From JBGPOS01 sp041488155 (GTDB lineage: Bacteria; Chloroflexota; Dehalococcoidia; Tepidiformales; Tepidiformaceae), in NCBI GenBank assembly GCA_041488155.1, contig JBGPOS010000007.1, positions 1 to 64,000 on the forward strand: a stretch of 64,000 nucleotides of DNA, read 5' to 3'. Under the pieces are notes generated by a model that worked only from the letters and a program-made list of their open reading frames with translations, did no database searches and was not told the origin of the DNA. Positions 1 to 9,455 of this stretch are shown here, piece after piece (the stretch's first letter is position 1; each line of letters begins with the position of its first letter). Position numbers and translations under genes: made by a program.

Positions 1-665
1 GCACGCATGAGGGTCGACTTTCCGGCGTTGGTGTAGCCGACGAGGGCGACCACGGGGACACCGTTTCGCTCGCGCCGGCGGCGATAGAGCGCACGCTGGG
101 TGCGGACATCTTCGAGGTCGCGCTTGATCTTGCTGATGCGGGAGCGGATGAGGCGTCGGTCGGTCTCGATCTGGGTTTCACCGGGGCCGCGGGTGCCGAT
201 CGCGCCTTCCATACGTTCGAGATGGGACCACTGGCCTGCCAGGCGAGGCAAGAGGTACTCCATCTGCGCGAGGGCGACCTGGAGGCGGCCTTCACGGGTC
301 TGGGCGCGGGTGGCGAAGATGTCGAGGATGAGGGCCGTGCGGTCGATGACCTTCGTGCCGAGGGCCTTCTCGAGGTTGCGCTGCTGGGAGGGGGCGAGTT
401 CGTCGTCGAAGATGACGACGTTGGCGTCGAGCTGTTCGCGCGCCTCGACGACCTCGGCGACCTTGCCCTTGCCGATGTAGGTGGCGGCGACGGGATGGCC
501 GAGGCGCTGGGTCGTGCGGCCGACGACTTCGGCCCCAGCCGTGCGGGCGAGCTCGGCCAGCTCGTCGAGGGACTCGGCGGCGCTGAGCAGCGACCCTCGC
601 AGGTCTGCGGCGACGAGGTAGGCACGGTCGGCCTGGCGGGCGGTGGAGTGGGTGGTGCGTGGCAT
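1..665 (-). CDS. hflX: GTPase HflX, 5' part (runs off the window)
   Basis: HflX is a ribosome-associated GTPase that helps split or rescue stalled 70S ribosomes. The visible 221 residues are the N-terminal HflX domain with the signature TYIGKGKVAEV near residue 70, then the glycine-rich linker GTRGPGETQIETDRR near 150, a basic coiled region, and the start of the G domain with the P-loop GYTNAGKST at the window edge. The rest of the G domain lies outside the window. The ATG at 665 is chosen because an in-frame TGA sits three codons upstream. No good Shine-Dalgarno is visible. The family assignment is secure. Confidence 0.93.
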   Translation of the reverse strand, partial: MPRTTHSTARQADRAYLVAADLRGSLLSAAESLDELAELARTAGAEVVGRTTQRLGHPVAATYIGKGKVAEVVEAREQLDANVVIFDDELAPSQQRNLEKALGTKVIDRTALILDIFATRAQTREGRLQVALAQMEYLLPRLAGQWSHLERMEGAIGTRGPGETQIETDRRLIRSRISKIKRDLEDVRTQRALYRRRRERNGVPVVALVGYTNAGKSTLMR

Positions 666-714
666 GTGGTCTCAGGGTACCCGATTCGCGGTGAGCCGGT
701 TCTGGCCGCGACGG

Positions 715-906
715 TTATCCCGGCGGGTCCGGGACGGACAGTGCGCGGCAAATCTTGCGAGCGATGACGTTGTCGATCTCGGTGTGACGCGGCACGGCCT
801 GGGCCTCGCCCGTTTCCGGGTTCCACCAAATCGAATGTCGACCGCCCTCACGGTCGAGCTCGCAACGATGAGCGGTCAGGTGCGCAATCAGCTTGGTCCG
901 TTTCAC
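715..906 (-). CDS. hicA: HicA-family mRNA interferase toxin
   Basis: A 63-residue protein of HicA length and pattern: an N-terminal KRTKLIAHL helix and the GGRHSIWW segment carrying the histidine that in HicA toxins is needed for RNA cleavage. HicA folds as a double-stranded-RNA-binding-like domain and degrades mRNA when not held by HicB. The GTG start at 906 overlaps the TGA of the upstream HicB gene by four bases (GTGA), so translation is probably coupled. The order antitoxin-then-toxin is the reverse of the classical hicAB arrangement but common. The C-terminus is slightly shorter and more divergent than usual, so activity is not certain. Confidence 0.75.
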   Translation of the reverse strand: MKRTKLIAHLTAHRCELDREGGRHSIWWNPETGEAQAVPRHTEIDNVIARKICRALSVPDPPG

Positions 907-1121
907 CCGACAGCGATCGTGTCCTGTCGGGCGCCGGGAGGTGCGCTCTTCAACGCCTTGTCGCGGAGATACTCCAGGACGAGGGCAACAGCCGCGGCCA
1001 GATCCTCTCGAGCCGCTTCCGGTGTCCTCCCCTGGCCGTTGGCCGCGGGAATCTCGGGACAAGACGCAACCCACCAGCCGTTTTCGCCGTGCTCGATGAT
1101 GGCCGTGAATTCGTTCTTCAT
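903..1121 (-). CDS. hicB: HicB-family antitoxin
   Basis: A 72-residue HicB/UPF0150-type protein: it opens with FTAIIEHGENGWWVASCPEIP, the usual partial RNase H-like fold, followed by a helix rich in Ala/Glu (RTPEAAREDLAAAVALVLEY). It lacks a separate C-terminal DNA-binding domain, so it belongs to the short HicB class that neutralises HicA by binding. It is first in the two-gene unit and overlaps hicA by four bases. The start is the only ATG in frame at the expected N-terminus; no clear Shine-Dalgarno is seen. The pair lies next to broken genes, in keeping with mobile accessory DNA. Confidence 0.85.
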   Translation of the reverse strand: MKNEFTAIIEHGENGWWVASCPEIPAANGQGRTPEAAREDLAAAVALVLEYLRDKALKSAPPGARQDTIAVG

Positions 1122-1160
1122 GGGGCCATGATACCAGCGGCTGGCCTTTCGGAGCTTCTG

Positions 1161-1484
1161 TTACGAGGAGCGTTGCCATGGCGGATCGTCGACCTCCAGC
1201 GGGATGTGGGGGCGCGATTTGGGTTTGGCTGGGGTGCGGTCGAAGTCGTCTTCGTCGCGGTAGCGTTGCTGGCGGCGGGCGGAGTCGGCCTGGATGGTGC
1301 GGACCTGCTGGTCGAGCTCGGCCATACGGAGGGTGTGGAGGATGTCGGCGATGACGTCGTCGACCTGCTGGCGGGCGGACTTGTAGGCGACGGGGTCCTG
1401 GGCGGCCACGACGGCGTCGTAGAAGCCGGAGCGGGGCGGGCGGTCGAAGTTGCGGATCGCGAGGCTGAGGATGCGGACGATCAA
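1161..1484 (-). CDS. Hypothetical protein, probably N-terminally truncated
   Basis: I do not recognise this 107-residue frame. It is mostly helical and charged, with a central segment (KSARQQVDDVIADILHTLR) and a low-complexity, Arg/Asp-rich tail. The frame stays open about a dozen codons upstream of the ATG and is then stopped inside sequence that belongs to the oppositely oriented ImmA/IrrE-like fragment. Codon use is coherent in this frame, and the facing-strand frame looks like an antisense shadow here. My reading is that a rearrangement near position 1490-1510 removed the N-terminus. It could also be a short accessory protein in its own right. Confidence 0.4.
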   Translation of the reverse strand: MIVRILSLAIRNFDRPPRSGFYDAVVAAQDPVAYKSARQQVDDVIADILHTLRMAELDQQVRTIQADSARRQQRYRDEDDFDRTPAKPKSRPHIPLEVDDPPWQRSS

Positions 1485-1508
1485 GCTGGCGGAGAGTCCT
1501 TGGTCGTC

Positions 1509-2156
1509 GTGACTCAGTCATCGGCGGCTCGCGAGAACTGGACCATCGCGCACGAATTGGGCCACGTGTTCATAGGCGGCGGGGTGCACGAAAGCAGCTC
1601 CAGCCGCGAAGAGGAGAGGAGATGTGAGCTGTTTGCGGCGGGGTTCCTTCTCCCATCGCCGCTCGTTCGGCTCGCCTTTCTACGGAATCCGTCAGCGAGT
1701 CTGACGCGCCGCCTTGACGCTCTTTGCGGAGAATTCGCGGTTAGCTACGAAGCCCTCCTCCTCAGGTTGAGCGAATTGAAGCTGCTCCGCGGCTCCAAGT
1801 GCATCGCGGCAGCAGTGGAAAGCCATCGACCGGCCGGCGGGAAGTCGCGAGAGTGGACGATCACTGTCTCGGCCTCTGACGACGAACTGTTTCGGATCCC
1901 GCGCCGCGCGTGCTTATCCGATATGGGCCTTGAGATTGAGCAGCATCACGAGTCGTGGGACGGCTCATTGGTTCGTCGGCTGACGCTGCCGGGCGCCTCG
2001 CCCGCCGGTCTCCGTGTTGCCGAGTGCGTTGTCACCATCACCACGCGCGGGTCTGGCAGTAGGCGCATCATGCTCACGATCGAGCCGGCAGCTGCGGTGC
2101 TGATGCGCGCGCCGACGAGCGTCGCCATCGGCATACCATCCGAGCGTCCAACATAG
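1509..2156 (+). pseudogene. ImmA/IrrE-type zinc peptidase, 5'-truncated
   Basis: The frame contains the zinc-binding HELGH motif (TIAHELGHVF) a few residues after its first usable start, followed by the ImmA/IrrE-like pattern of an acidic Glu-rich stretch (EEERRCELFAAGFLLP) and a helical segment, then about 110 residues of unassigned C-terminal sequence. Full-length members normally carry well over 100 residues before HELGH; here only about 13 can belong to it, and upstream sequence in this frame reads as the antisense of the neighbouring minus-strand frame. ImmA/IrrE proteins cleave phage-type or stress repressors. The upstream DNA-binding part and promoter seem lost, so I call it a remnant. 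Confidence 0.6.
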
Positions 2157-2251
2157 GCAGGGGCGACTTCTTCCCCCAAACGCCTCGGCCCTAGTGCGCC
2201 TCGGCAGCAGGGGGGCTCCGGTTAGCCTTAGTTTGCGAACCGGTGGAACTG

Positions 2252-3415
2252 TTACAGGCCCTTCCAGGCTTCGAGGCGCTTTAGGCCTTCTTCTACGCGG
2301 TCGTCGGGGGTGGTGACGCTTAGTCTTATGTAGCCTTCGCCGTTGAGGCCGTAGCCGCGGCCGGGGGTTACGACGACGGAGCAGTCTTCGATGAGGCGGG
2401 CGGCGTAGTCGCTGCTGGTGACGCCGGCGGGGAGCTTCGCCCAGACGTAGAGGGAGGCCTTCGGTGTGTCGACTTCAAGGCCGATCTTGCGAAGGACCTG
2501 GACTATGCGGTCGCGGCGGCGCTGGTAGATGCGGTTGTGCTCGTCGATGCAGTCCTGGGGGCCGTAGACCGCTTCGATGGCCATGCGCTGGATGGCCTGG
2601 GGGATGCCGCTATCGATGTTGGACTTGACGCGCATGAGGGCGTCGATGAGCTGGGGGTTGCCGACGATCATGCCGATACGCCAGCCGGTCATGTTGAAGA
2701 TTTTCGACCAGGAGTTGAATTCGATGGCGACGTCTCGTGCGCCGGGCACCTGGAAGATGGAGATGGGCTTGTAGCCGTCGTAGGCAACATCGCAGTAGGG
2801 GTTGTCGTGGAGGATGGCGACGTCGTACTTCCGGGCCCAGGCGACGGCTCGCTCGAAGAAATCGACGTCCGCGACGGCTCCGGTGGGGTTGTTCGGATAG
2901 TTGAGCCAGAGGAGCTTCGCCTGGCGGGCGACGTCGGCCGGGACGGCCTCGAGGTCGGGCTTCCAGCCGCTTTCGCGGGTGCAGTTGAGGCGATAGGAGA
3001 GGCCGCCGGCGAACATCGTGCCGGTCTCGTAGACGGGGTAGCCCGGGTCGGGGATGAGGGCGACGTCGCCCGGGTCGACCAGGCATAGGGCGATGTGGGC
3101 GATGCCTTCCTTCGAGCCGATGAGGGGGAGGGTCTCCTTCTGAGGGTCGAACTTGACTTCGAAGCGGCGGTCGTACCAGTCGGCGATCGACTGGCGAAGC
3201 TCGGGCAGGCCTTCGGACTCGGGGTAGCGGTGGTTGGCGGGCTCGTTAGCCGCGCGGTGGAGGGCGTCGAGGATGTGCGGGGGAGTCGGGAGGTCGGGGT
3301 CGCCGATGCCGAAGGTGACGATGTCGTGGCCCTGGGCGCGCTTGGCGGCGATCTTCTTGGAGATCTCGGCGAAGAGGTAGGGAGGAAGGGACTCGACTCG
3401 GTGTGCGAGTTTCAT
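2252..3415 (-). CDS. dapL: LL-diaminopimelate aminotransferase
   Basis: A 387-residue fold-type I PLP enzyme. The DapL-like pattern is clear: FGIGDPDLPTP near residue 37, LNYPNNPTGAV near 171, DNPYCDVAYDG near 203, and the PLP-lysine motif NSWSKIFNMTGWRIG near 235. DapL converts tetrahydrodipicolinate directly to LL-diaminopimelate with glutamate as donor, bypassing the succinyl or acetyl branch of lysine and peptidoglycan synthesis. It is the last gene of the minus-strand operon and follows dapF, which uses its product; that neighbour supports DapL over a generic aminotransferase. The gap to dapF is 80 bases. The region downstream, 2157-2251, has a 6-bp inverted repeat without a T-run, so no convincing terminator. 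Confidence 0.9.
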   Translation of the reverse strand: MKLAHRVESLPPYLFAEISKKIAAKRAQGHDIVTFGIGDPDLPTPPHILDALHRAANEPANHRYPESEGLPELRQSIADWYDRRFEVKFDPQKETLPLIGSKEGIAHIALCLVDPGDVALIPDPGYPVYETGTMFAGGLSYRLNCTRESGWKPDLEAVPADVARQAKLLWLNYPNNPTGAVADVDFFERAVAWARKYDVAILHDNPYCDVAYDGYKPISIFQVPGARDVAIEFNSWSKIFNMTGWRIGMIVGNPQLIDALMRVKSNIDSGIPQAIQRMAIEAVYGPQDCIDEHNRIYQRRRDRIVQVLRKIGLEVDTPKASLYVWAKLPAGVTSSDYAARLIEDCSVVVTPGRGYGLNGEGYIRLSVTTPDDRVEEGLKRLEAWKGL

Positions 3416-3495
3416 GGCTCTGTCCGGAGTGGAAGGTCGAAGGTAGGGGTCGATCCTACCGTGCGGGGGTGAACCCGACTACCGGGCAGGCCGGG

Positions 3496-4332
3496 CTACT
3501 CGAGCCACTCGCCGTCGAAGACGCGGGTGGCGGGGCCGGTCATGAAGACGGAGCCGCGACCGTCCCATTCGAGGATGAGGTCGCCGCCGGGGAGCGAGTC
3601 GACGATGCGGTCGCCGGTGAAGCCGAGGAGCCGCGACGCCGCGCAGACGGCAGAGGCGCTCGTGCCGGAGGCGAGGGTGATGCCCGAGCCGCGCTCCCAG
3701 ACGCGGTGGCGGACGTGGCCGCGGTCGATGACCTGGACTATCTGGAAGTTCGTACGGTTGGGGAAAAGGGGGTGGTGCTCGACGAGGGGGCCGATGTGCT
3801 CCAAGGGGAAGGCGTCGAGACCGGACTCGAGGTAGTGGATGGCGTGTGGGTTGCCCATGCTGACGAAGGTGAGGCGGAGGGGAACGCCGCCGACTTCGAG
3901 GGGGAGGTCGATCACGGGGCCGGGACCTTCGACGTTGGCAGGAAGCGAGGCGGGGTCGAAGCGGGGTTGGCCCATGTCGACGCGGGCCGAGGTGACCACT
4001 CCGCCTTCGCGGAAGAGCTGGAGGGTGAGTACGCCGGCGCCGGTCTCGACGGTGATTTCGTTGCGGTCCGGGGGCACGAGCTTCTCTTCGATGGCGAACT
4101 TACCAAGGCAGCGAATGCCGTTGCCGCACATCTCGGCTTCGGAGCCGTCGGCGTTGAACATGCGCATGCGGATGTCGGCCACCTTCGAAGGAAGGGCGAG
4201 GATGAGGCCGTCGCTGCCGACGCCGAAGTGGCGGTCATTGACGCGGCGAGAGACCTCCGGCCAGTCGCGATCGCCGGCCGGGATCACGTAGATGTAGTCG
4301 TTGCCGAGGCCGTGCATCTTGGTGACGCGCAT
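3496..4332 (-). CDS. dapF: Diaminopimelate epimerase with a Ser at the second catalytic position
   Basis: A 278-residue protein that epimerises LL- to meso-diaminopimelate for lysine and cell-wall synthesis. The first catalytic cysteine is present (SEAEMCGNGIRC, Cys69), as are the substrate-binding MGNPHAIHYLE and NRTNFQIVQV segments. The second catalytic cysteine, normally in ERGxGETxACGxGACA, is replaced: the window has ERGSGITLASGTSASAV, so the aligned residue is Ser222. Cys230 lies nearby but eight residues later. Either this is a known serine variant of the family, or the second acid/base is different. Its operon position directly before dapL argues for a real role in the same pathway. 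Confidence 0.87.
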   Translation of the reverse strand: MRVTKMHGLGNDYIYVIPAGDRDWPEVSRRVNDRHFGVGSDGLILALPSKVADIRMRMFNADGSEAEMCGNGIRCLGKFAIEEKLVPPDRNEITVETGAGVLTLQLFREGGVVTSARVDMGQPRFDPASLPANVEGPGPVIDLPLEVGGVPLRLTFVSMGNPHAIHYLESGLDAFPLEHIGPLVEHHPLFPNRTNFQIVQVIDRGHVRHRVWERGSGITLASGTSASAVCAASRLLGFTGDRIVDSLPGGDLILEWDGRGSVFMTGPATRVFDGEWLE

Positions 4333-4365
4333 GGAGGAAGTGTAGCAGCCCGGCGACGGGTAGGG

Positions 4366-5303
4366 TCAGCGGCGAGCGCCGCGGATGGTGTTGGTGCAGG
4401 CGCCGGTGAAGATGTTGGCCTGCATCTCGATGCCGCCGACGTCGTGGACCCAGGCGATGCGCGAGTCGTCGCGGCGGAACCACTGCGACTGGCGGCGGAC
4501 CAGGCGGCGGGTGGCGCGCTTCGTCAATTCCACTGCTTCTTCGAGGGGGATCGAACCGTCGAGGTGACGGAGGACTTCGGCGTATCCGATCGAGCTCATC
4601 GCGGAAGCGTTCGGGCGGACGCCCGCTGAGAGCAGACCTCGGACCTCGTCGACGAAGCCCGCGGCGAACATTGCTTCGACGCGAGCGTCGTTCCGGCGGT
4701 CGAGCTCGTCGCGGGGGACGGCGATGGCGAAGAGGAGGAACTCGAAGTCCGGGCTGCGTTTCGTCTGCCACGCGCTGATCTGAGTGCCGGTGCGCTCGAA
4801 GACCTCGAGGGCGCGCACGACGCGGCGCACGTTACGCGGGTCGATGCGAGCGGCGGCGGCCGGGTCGATGGCCTGCAGTCTTTCGTGCAGCGCGGCCGAC
4901 CCGTGAGCCTCGGCGAACGATTCGAGGTTGGCTCGGAGCTCGAGGTCGGGGGCTACTTCGGGGACGGTCCAGGCTTCGAGGAGCGACCAAACGTACTGGC
5001 CGGTGCCGCCGACGAGCCAGGCGAAGGAGTCGCGCTCCCAGATCGCCCCAAGGGCGGATCGAGCGTCGCGCTGGAAGAGAGCGAGGCTGTAGGCGTCGTT
5101 GGGGTGGGCGATGTCGTAGAGGTGGTGGCGGACGGCGCGGCGGCCGGCGGAGGAGGGCTTCGCGGTGCCGATGTCCATGCCCTGGTAGACCTGCCGGCTG
5201 TCGGCGTTCACGATCTCGCCGCCGAGGCGTGAGGCGAGGGTGAGGGCGATGCCGGACTTCCCGGAACCGGTTGGGCCGACGATGGCGACCAGGCGGCGGA
5301 GCA

Positions 5304-5304
<1 letters not shown>
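4366..5304 (-). CDS. miaA: tRNA dimethylallyltransferase
   Basis: MiaA adds a dimethylallyl group to A37 of tRNAs reading UNN codons. The 312-residue protein has the P-loop VGPTGSGKSGIAL at residue 7, the NADSRQVYQGMDIGTAKP motif near 33, the GGTGQYV loop near 95 and the C-terminal RRLVRRQSQWFRRD tRNA-binding region. The start is the ATG at 5304, whose A is the last base of the upstream tpiA stop (TGATG), so translation is probably coupled. Length matches the family. Presence in a glycolysis/lysine operon looks like a housekeeping cluster rather than a functional link. Confidence 0.94.
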
Positions 5305-6047
<743 letters not shown>

Positions 6048-6049
6048 GG

Positions 6050-7252
6050 TTAGGCGCCGTACTTTTCGAAGCGCATGGCGTGGGCCATCGCGAGCGGCAT
6101 CACATCGACGGCGGGGAAGACCCCCAGGCTTCCGTCACGGCATTCCTGCTCGTTGAAATGCTGAGCGTTGCCTTCGCGGCCAAAGCGCGAGTGGAGAAGG
6201 AAGGGCACCGGATGCCAGGAATGCGCGGCCATGGTGGCAGGCGTTGAGTGATCGCCGGCCACCATGAAGACGTCAGCGCCGAGACCGAGAAAGCTGGAGA
6301 CGTGACCGTCGAACTCTTCGAGGGCGTGCGTCTTGCGTTCGAAATCGCCGTCTTCTCCGGCCGCATCGGTACCCTTGAAGTGCACGAAGAAGAAGTCGTA
6401 ATCATCCCAGCGGTCGCGCATGACCTGGCACTGCTCTTCGAGGCCGCCCGGGCAGGCCAACGAGTCCATGCCCGCGAGCTTTGCGAGCCCCCGGTACATG
6501 GGGTAAACAGCGAGAGCAGCCGAACGGAGCTTCCAGATCGCCGGGAACTGCGGGAGCCGGGGGTATTTCGCAAATCCTCGGAGCATGAGGCCGTTCGCCT
6601 GGTCCTGGTCGTTCAACAGGGCGACCGCCTTGGCGACGAATTTGTTTACCAGTTCGGCGGTGCGCTCCGAGCCGGGCGCGGTGGCACGGGCGGCGAGGGT
6701 TGGGACTCCCGTGTGCTGCGGGTCAGTCGTCGAAACGTCCTCGCCGAGGCCTTCGCCGCGGAGCACGAGCACGAAGCGATGTTCGCGCACGGGCTCGACC
6801 AGCACTTCGGCGCCTTGGAGCTTGATGGTCCGGAGCCGTTCGACCAGGGCCGTCGATACGTCTGTCGCGACTCGGCCTGCGCGGCGGTCAGCGATGTTTC
6901 CGGCGGCATCGAGGGTGCAGAAATTACCTCGGGCGGCGACGTCGTTGGGCCCGAGATCGAAGTCGATGCCGACGGCCTCGAGCACGCCTCGGCCGATGTC
7001 GAATCGCAGCGGGTCGTAACCGAAGAGGGCGAGGTGGCCCGGGCCGCTCCCCGGCGTGATGCCGGCTCCCACAGGGACGGTCAGGCCGACTTCGGAGCGC
7101 GCGGCGAGGCGATCGAGGTTGGGGATGGAAGCGTCTGCCAGCTCGCTGCGGCGCGTCTCGGGGCGCGGGAGGCCGCCCAGGCCATCCAGCACGCAAAGGA
7201 TGATCTTCGTCGTATTGGGCTGGGCGAGCCTGCTAGCGAGTTCGAGATCCAC
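6050..7252 (-). CDS. apgM: Cofactor-independent phosphoglycerate mutase, archaeal (ApgM) type
   Basis: A 400-residue alkaline-phosphatase-superfamily enzyme that interconverts 3- and 2-phosphoglycerate. Metal-site motifs are seen at the N-terminus (CVLDGLGG), at PGSGPGHLALFGYDP near residue 67, and at HFKGTDAAGEDGD and VAGDHSTP in the C-terminal half. The length and the short-insert architecture match the archaeal-type ApgM rather than the longer bacterial GpmI. The GTG start at 7252 overlaps the end of the upstream membrane-protein gene by 20 bases. In the operon it supplies the step after pgk. Confidence 0.93.
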   Translation of the reverse strand: MDLELASRLAQPNTTKIILCVLDGLGGLPRPETRRSELADASIPNLDRLAARSEVGLTVPVGAGITPGSGPGHLALFGYDPLRFDIGRGVLEAVGIDFDLGPNDVAARGNFCTLDAAGNIADRRAGRVATDVSTALVERLRTIKLQGAEVLVEPVREHRFVLVLRGEGLGEDVSTTDPQHTGVPTLAARATAPGSERTAELVNKFVAKAVALLNDQDQANGLMLRGFAKYPRLPQFPAIWKLRSAALAVYPMYRGLAKLAGMDSLACPGGLEEQCQVMRDRWDDYDFFFVHFKGTDAAGEDGDFERKTHALEEFDGHVSSFLGLGADVFMVAGDHSTPATMAAHSWHPVPFLLHSRFGREGNAQHFNEQECRDGSLGVFPAVDVMPLAMAHAMRFEKYGA

Positions 7253-7793
7253 GAGCCTTCATCCTACGGCCCCCACCCGCTGCGGGCGAAGCTGCCGGTC
7301 GGCCAAAACGTTCGACGAATTTCTGAGGGTTGCGCAGGCTGAGCGTCAGGCGGCGGGCGCCGAGCGGGATGAGGCGGGGCACGAGCCAGACCCTGATGGG
7401 CTGCCTGAACGTTATCTCCACGGCCTCACCCCAGGTGCTGACCAGAGCGACGTCGCCGGAGAAGTTCGTGCGGACCCCTACGCCCCCAAAGACGTTCCGT
7501 CGCCTCAGGCGAGCGCCGACGATGTTGTCGTTTGCCACGACGGTGTCGACGAAGCCGGCGAAACGGATCCGCGTGCGCTCCGGGGCAACCGCGACGAACG
7601 AGGTCGGCGCGCGGAGGGTGGTCGCAAATGCCCAGAGGAAGACGGCCCCGAGGATGATCGCGCCAAAGAGGAGAGGCAAGGGGCCGCCGTCAGCGTATCC
7701 CTTCAGGACGAGCACCGCGCCGACCCCCGAGCTGAGGGTCGCGATGGCGAGGAGTGCCTGGAAAGCCCGGATACCGCGGAAAGCGAAGAGCAT
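7233..7793 (-). CDS. Small two-helix membrane protein of unknown function
   Basis: A 186-residue protein with two N-terminal hydrophobic helices (FQALLAIATLSSGVGAVLVL and LPLLFGAIILGAVFLWAF) followed by a soluble beta-rich domain of about 110 residues and a basic Arg-rich tail. The pattern resembles small membrane-anchored PH-like domains, but I cannot name a family. The start at 7793 (MLFAF) sits four bases after the pgk stop; an alternative ATG at 7805 would overlap pgk. It is wedged between pgk and apgM, overlapping the latter by 20 bases, so it is co-translated with glycolytic enzymes. Confidence 0.7.
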   Translation of the reverse strand: MLFAFRGIRAFQALLAIATLSSGVGAVLVLKGYADGGPLPLLFGAIILGAVFLWAFATTLRAPTSFVAVAPERTRIRFAGFVDTVVANDNIVGARLRRRNVFGGVGVRTNFSGDVALVSTWGEAVEITFRQPIRVWLVPRLIPLGARRLTLSLRNPQKFVERFGRPAASPAAGGGRRMKARGSRTR

Positions 7794-7797
7794 CGAC

Positions 7798-8991
7798 TCA
7801 GGCATCGAGGAGCGCCGCGACGCCCGGCAGTTGGCGGCCCTCCAACATTTCAAGCGAGGCGCCGCCCCCGGTGGAGACGTGCGTGTAGCGGTCGTGGAGG
7901 CCGAGCTGGGCGACGACGGCAGCCGTTTCACCCCCGCCGACGACCGTCGTTGCGTCCAGGCCGGCGATTATTCGGGCTATGGCGAATGAGCCCTCAGCGA
8001 ACTTCTCCATTTCGAACACGCCCATCGGGCCGTTCCACACGACCGCCTTCGCCCGGCGCAGGGCCGCGCCGTAGGCTTGGACGGTGCGCGGGCCGATGTC
8101 CAGGATCATGTAGCCCGCCGGAACCTGCCGCGCCAGAGTGGTGGTCGCGTCGGCGTCAGGCGCAAAACGATCGGCGGAGACGACATCCGTCGGGAGATGG
8201 ACCTCGACGCCCCGGGCCGCGGCTTCGGCGAGGACTGTCCGCGCCCGCTCCACCTGCTCGTCTTCGACCATGGACATGCGCACGTTGACGCCGGTCGCTT
8301 TGAGGAAGGTATTCGCCATCCCGCCGCCGAGAAGCAGGAGTTGGAGCTTCGGGAGAAGGTGTTCGATGGCAGGGATCTTGGTGCTGACCTTCGCTCCGCC
8401 TACCACGGCCGCGAAGGGGTGCGGAGGGTCGGCTACCAACGAGCTAAGGTAGCGGACCTCCTTCTCCATCAGGAGCCCCGCCACCGCCGGGAGGAAGTGG
8501 GTGACGCCTTCGGTAGAAGCATGAGCGCGATGGGCGGAACCAAAGGCGTCGTTGACAAAGAGGTCGGCCAGCGCCGCGAGTTGACGCGCAAACTCCGCGT
8601 CGTTCTTTTCTTCTTCGGGATGGAAGCGCAGATTCTCGAGGAGCACCACCTGGTTGCGAGTCATTGAGCGCAACGCCTGTTCGGCGAGGGGGCCGACGCA
8701 ATCCTGGGCGAAGAGGACCTCGCGGCCGAGGAGGTTACCGAGGCGACCGGCCACCGGGGCAAGGGAAAGCGATTCCTCGCGCCCTTTCGGCCTCCCCAGG
8801 TGGGAACAGACGACTACGCGGGCGCCATGGTCGAGCAAGTACTGGATCGTGGGGATCGACTCTCTGATCCGCGTATCGTCGGCGACGGCGCCGTCCTCGA
8901 GCGGGACGTTGAGGTCGGCGCGGACGAGGACGCGCTTGCCGGCGACGTCGACTTCGCGGACGGTCTTCTTCCCGATGGAAGGTTCGGTCAC
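7798..8991 (-). CDS. pgk: Phosphoglycerate kinase
   Basis: A 397-residue kinase transferring the acyl phosphate of 1,3-bisphosphoglycerate to ADP. It has the N-terminal RADLNVPL loop near residue 24, the HLGRPKG segment near 64, the nucleotide-domain motifs GGAKVSTKI near 200 and WNGPMGVFEMEKFAEGS near 325, and the C-terminal GGGETAAVV loop. The GTG start overlaps the rpiB stop by four bases (GTGA). No gapdh gene lies in the window, so the operon carries only the pgk, apgM and tpiA steps of the lower pathway. Confidence 0.97.
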   Translation of the reverse strand: MTEPSIGKKTVREVDVAGKRVLVRADLNVPLEDGAVADDTRIRESIPTIQYLLDHGARVVVCSHLGRPKGREESLSLAPVAGRLGNLLGREVLFAQDCVGPLAEQALRSMTRNQVVLLENLRFHPEEEKNDAEFARQLAALADLFVNDAFGSAHRAHASTEGVTHFLPAVAGLLMEKEVRYLSSLVADPPHPFAAVVGGAKVSTKIPAIEHLLPKLQLLLLGGGMANTFLKATGVNVRMSMVEDEQVERARTVLAEAAARGVEVHLPTDVVSADRFAPDADATTTLARQVPAGYMILDIGPRTVQAYGAALRRAKAVVWNGPMGVFEMEKFAEGSFAIARIIAGLDATTVVGGGETAAVVAQLGLHDRYTHVSTGGGASLEMLEGRQLPGVAALLDA

Positions 8992-9455
8992 CCGCCAGGC
9001 GCCCTGGCATCGATTCCGTCGCGTTCGATGTCCAACAGCTTTCGCATCCGGCGCACGTGGCGTCCGCCTTCGAAAGCGTTCGAAAGGAACGCGTCGAGGA
9101 TATCATCGGCGACGGCACAGCCGATCTCCCATGCGCCCAGTGCCAGGACGTTGGCGTCGGTGTGCTGGCGCGCGCGAGCCGCACCCCACGACGTGTGGCA
9201 GAGCGCGCAACGGATCCCGGGCACTTTATTGGCGGTGATGCTGACCCCGACGCCGTTGCTGCACAGCACGACGCCGACTTCCGCTTCGCCGTTCAGGACC
9301 GCCCGCGCTACAGCGGCGGCGAAATCGGGGTAGTCGACGCTCGCCGGGCCGTTCGTGCCAAGGTCGAGAGGCTCGTGGCCGAGCGCGCGCGCCGTTCCAA
9401 TGAGGTGCTGCTTGAGTTCGTAGCCGGCGTGGTCTGCGCCGAACGCGACCTTCAC
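8988..9455 (-). CDS. rpiB: Ribose-5-phosphate isomerase B
   Basis: A 155-residue RpiB/LacAB-type protein interconverting ribulose 5-phosphate and ribose 5-phosphate. Seen are FGADHAGYELKQHL at the N-terminus, the DYPDFA motif near residue 42, and the active-site cysteine in VLCSNGVGVSITANK near 65, followed by HTSWGAARARQHTDANVLALG. The GTG start overlaps the tsaC stop by four bases. Ribose 5-phosphate made here feeds PRPP and thus the purine operon transcribed in the other direction. Confidence 0.95.
   Translation of the reverse strand: MKVAFGADHAGYELKQHLIGTARALGHEPLDLGTNGPASVDYPDFAAAVARAVLNGEAEVGVVLCSNGVGVSITANKVPGIRCALCHTSWGAARARQHTDANVLALGAWEIGCAVADDILDAFLSNAFEGGRHVRRMRKLLDIERDGIDARAPGG

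Noticed and set aside
2157..2251. Inverted repeat CCGGTT/AACCGG after dapL as terminator.
   Set aside because: The loop is long (about 14 bases) and no T-run follows on the minus strand.
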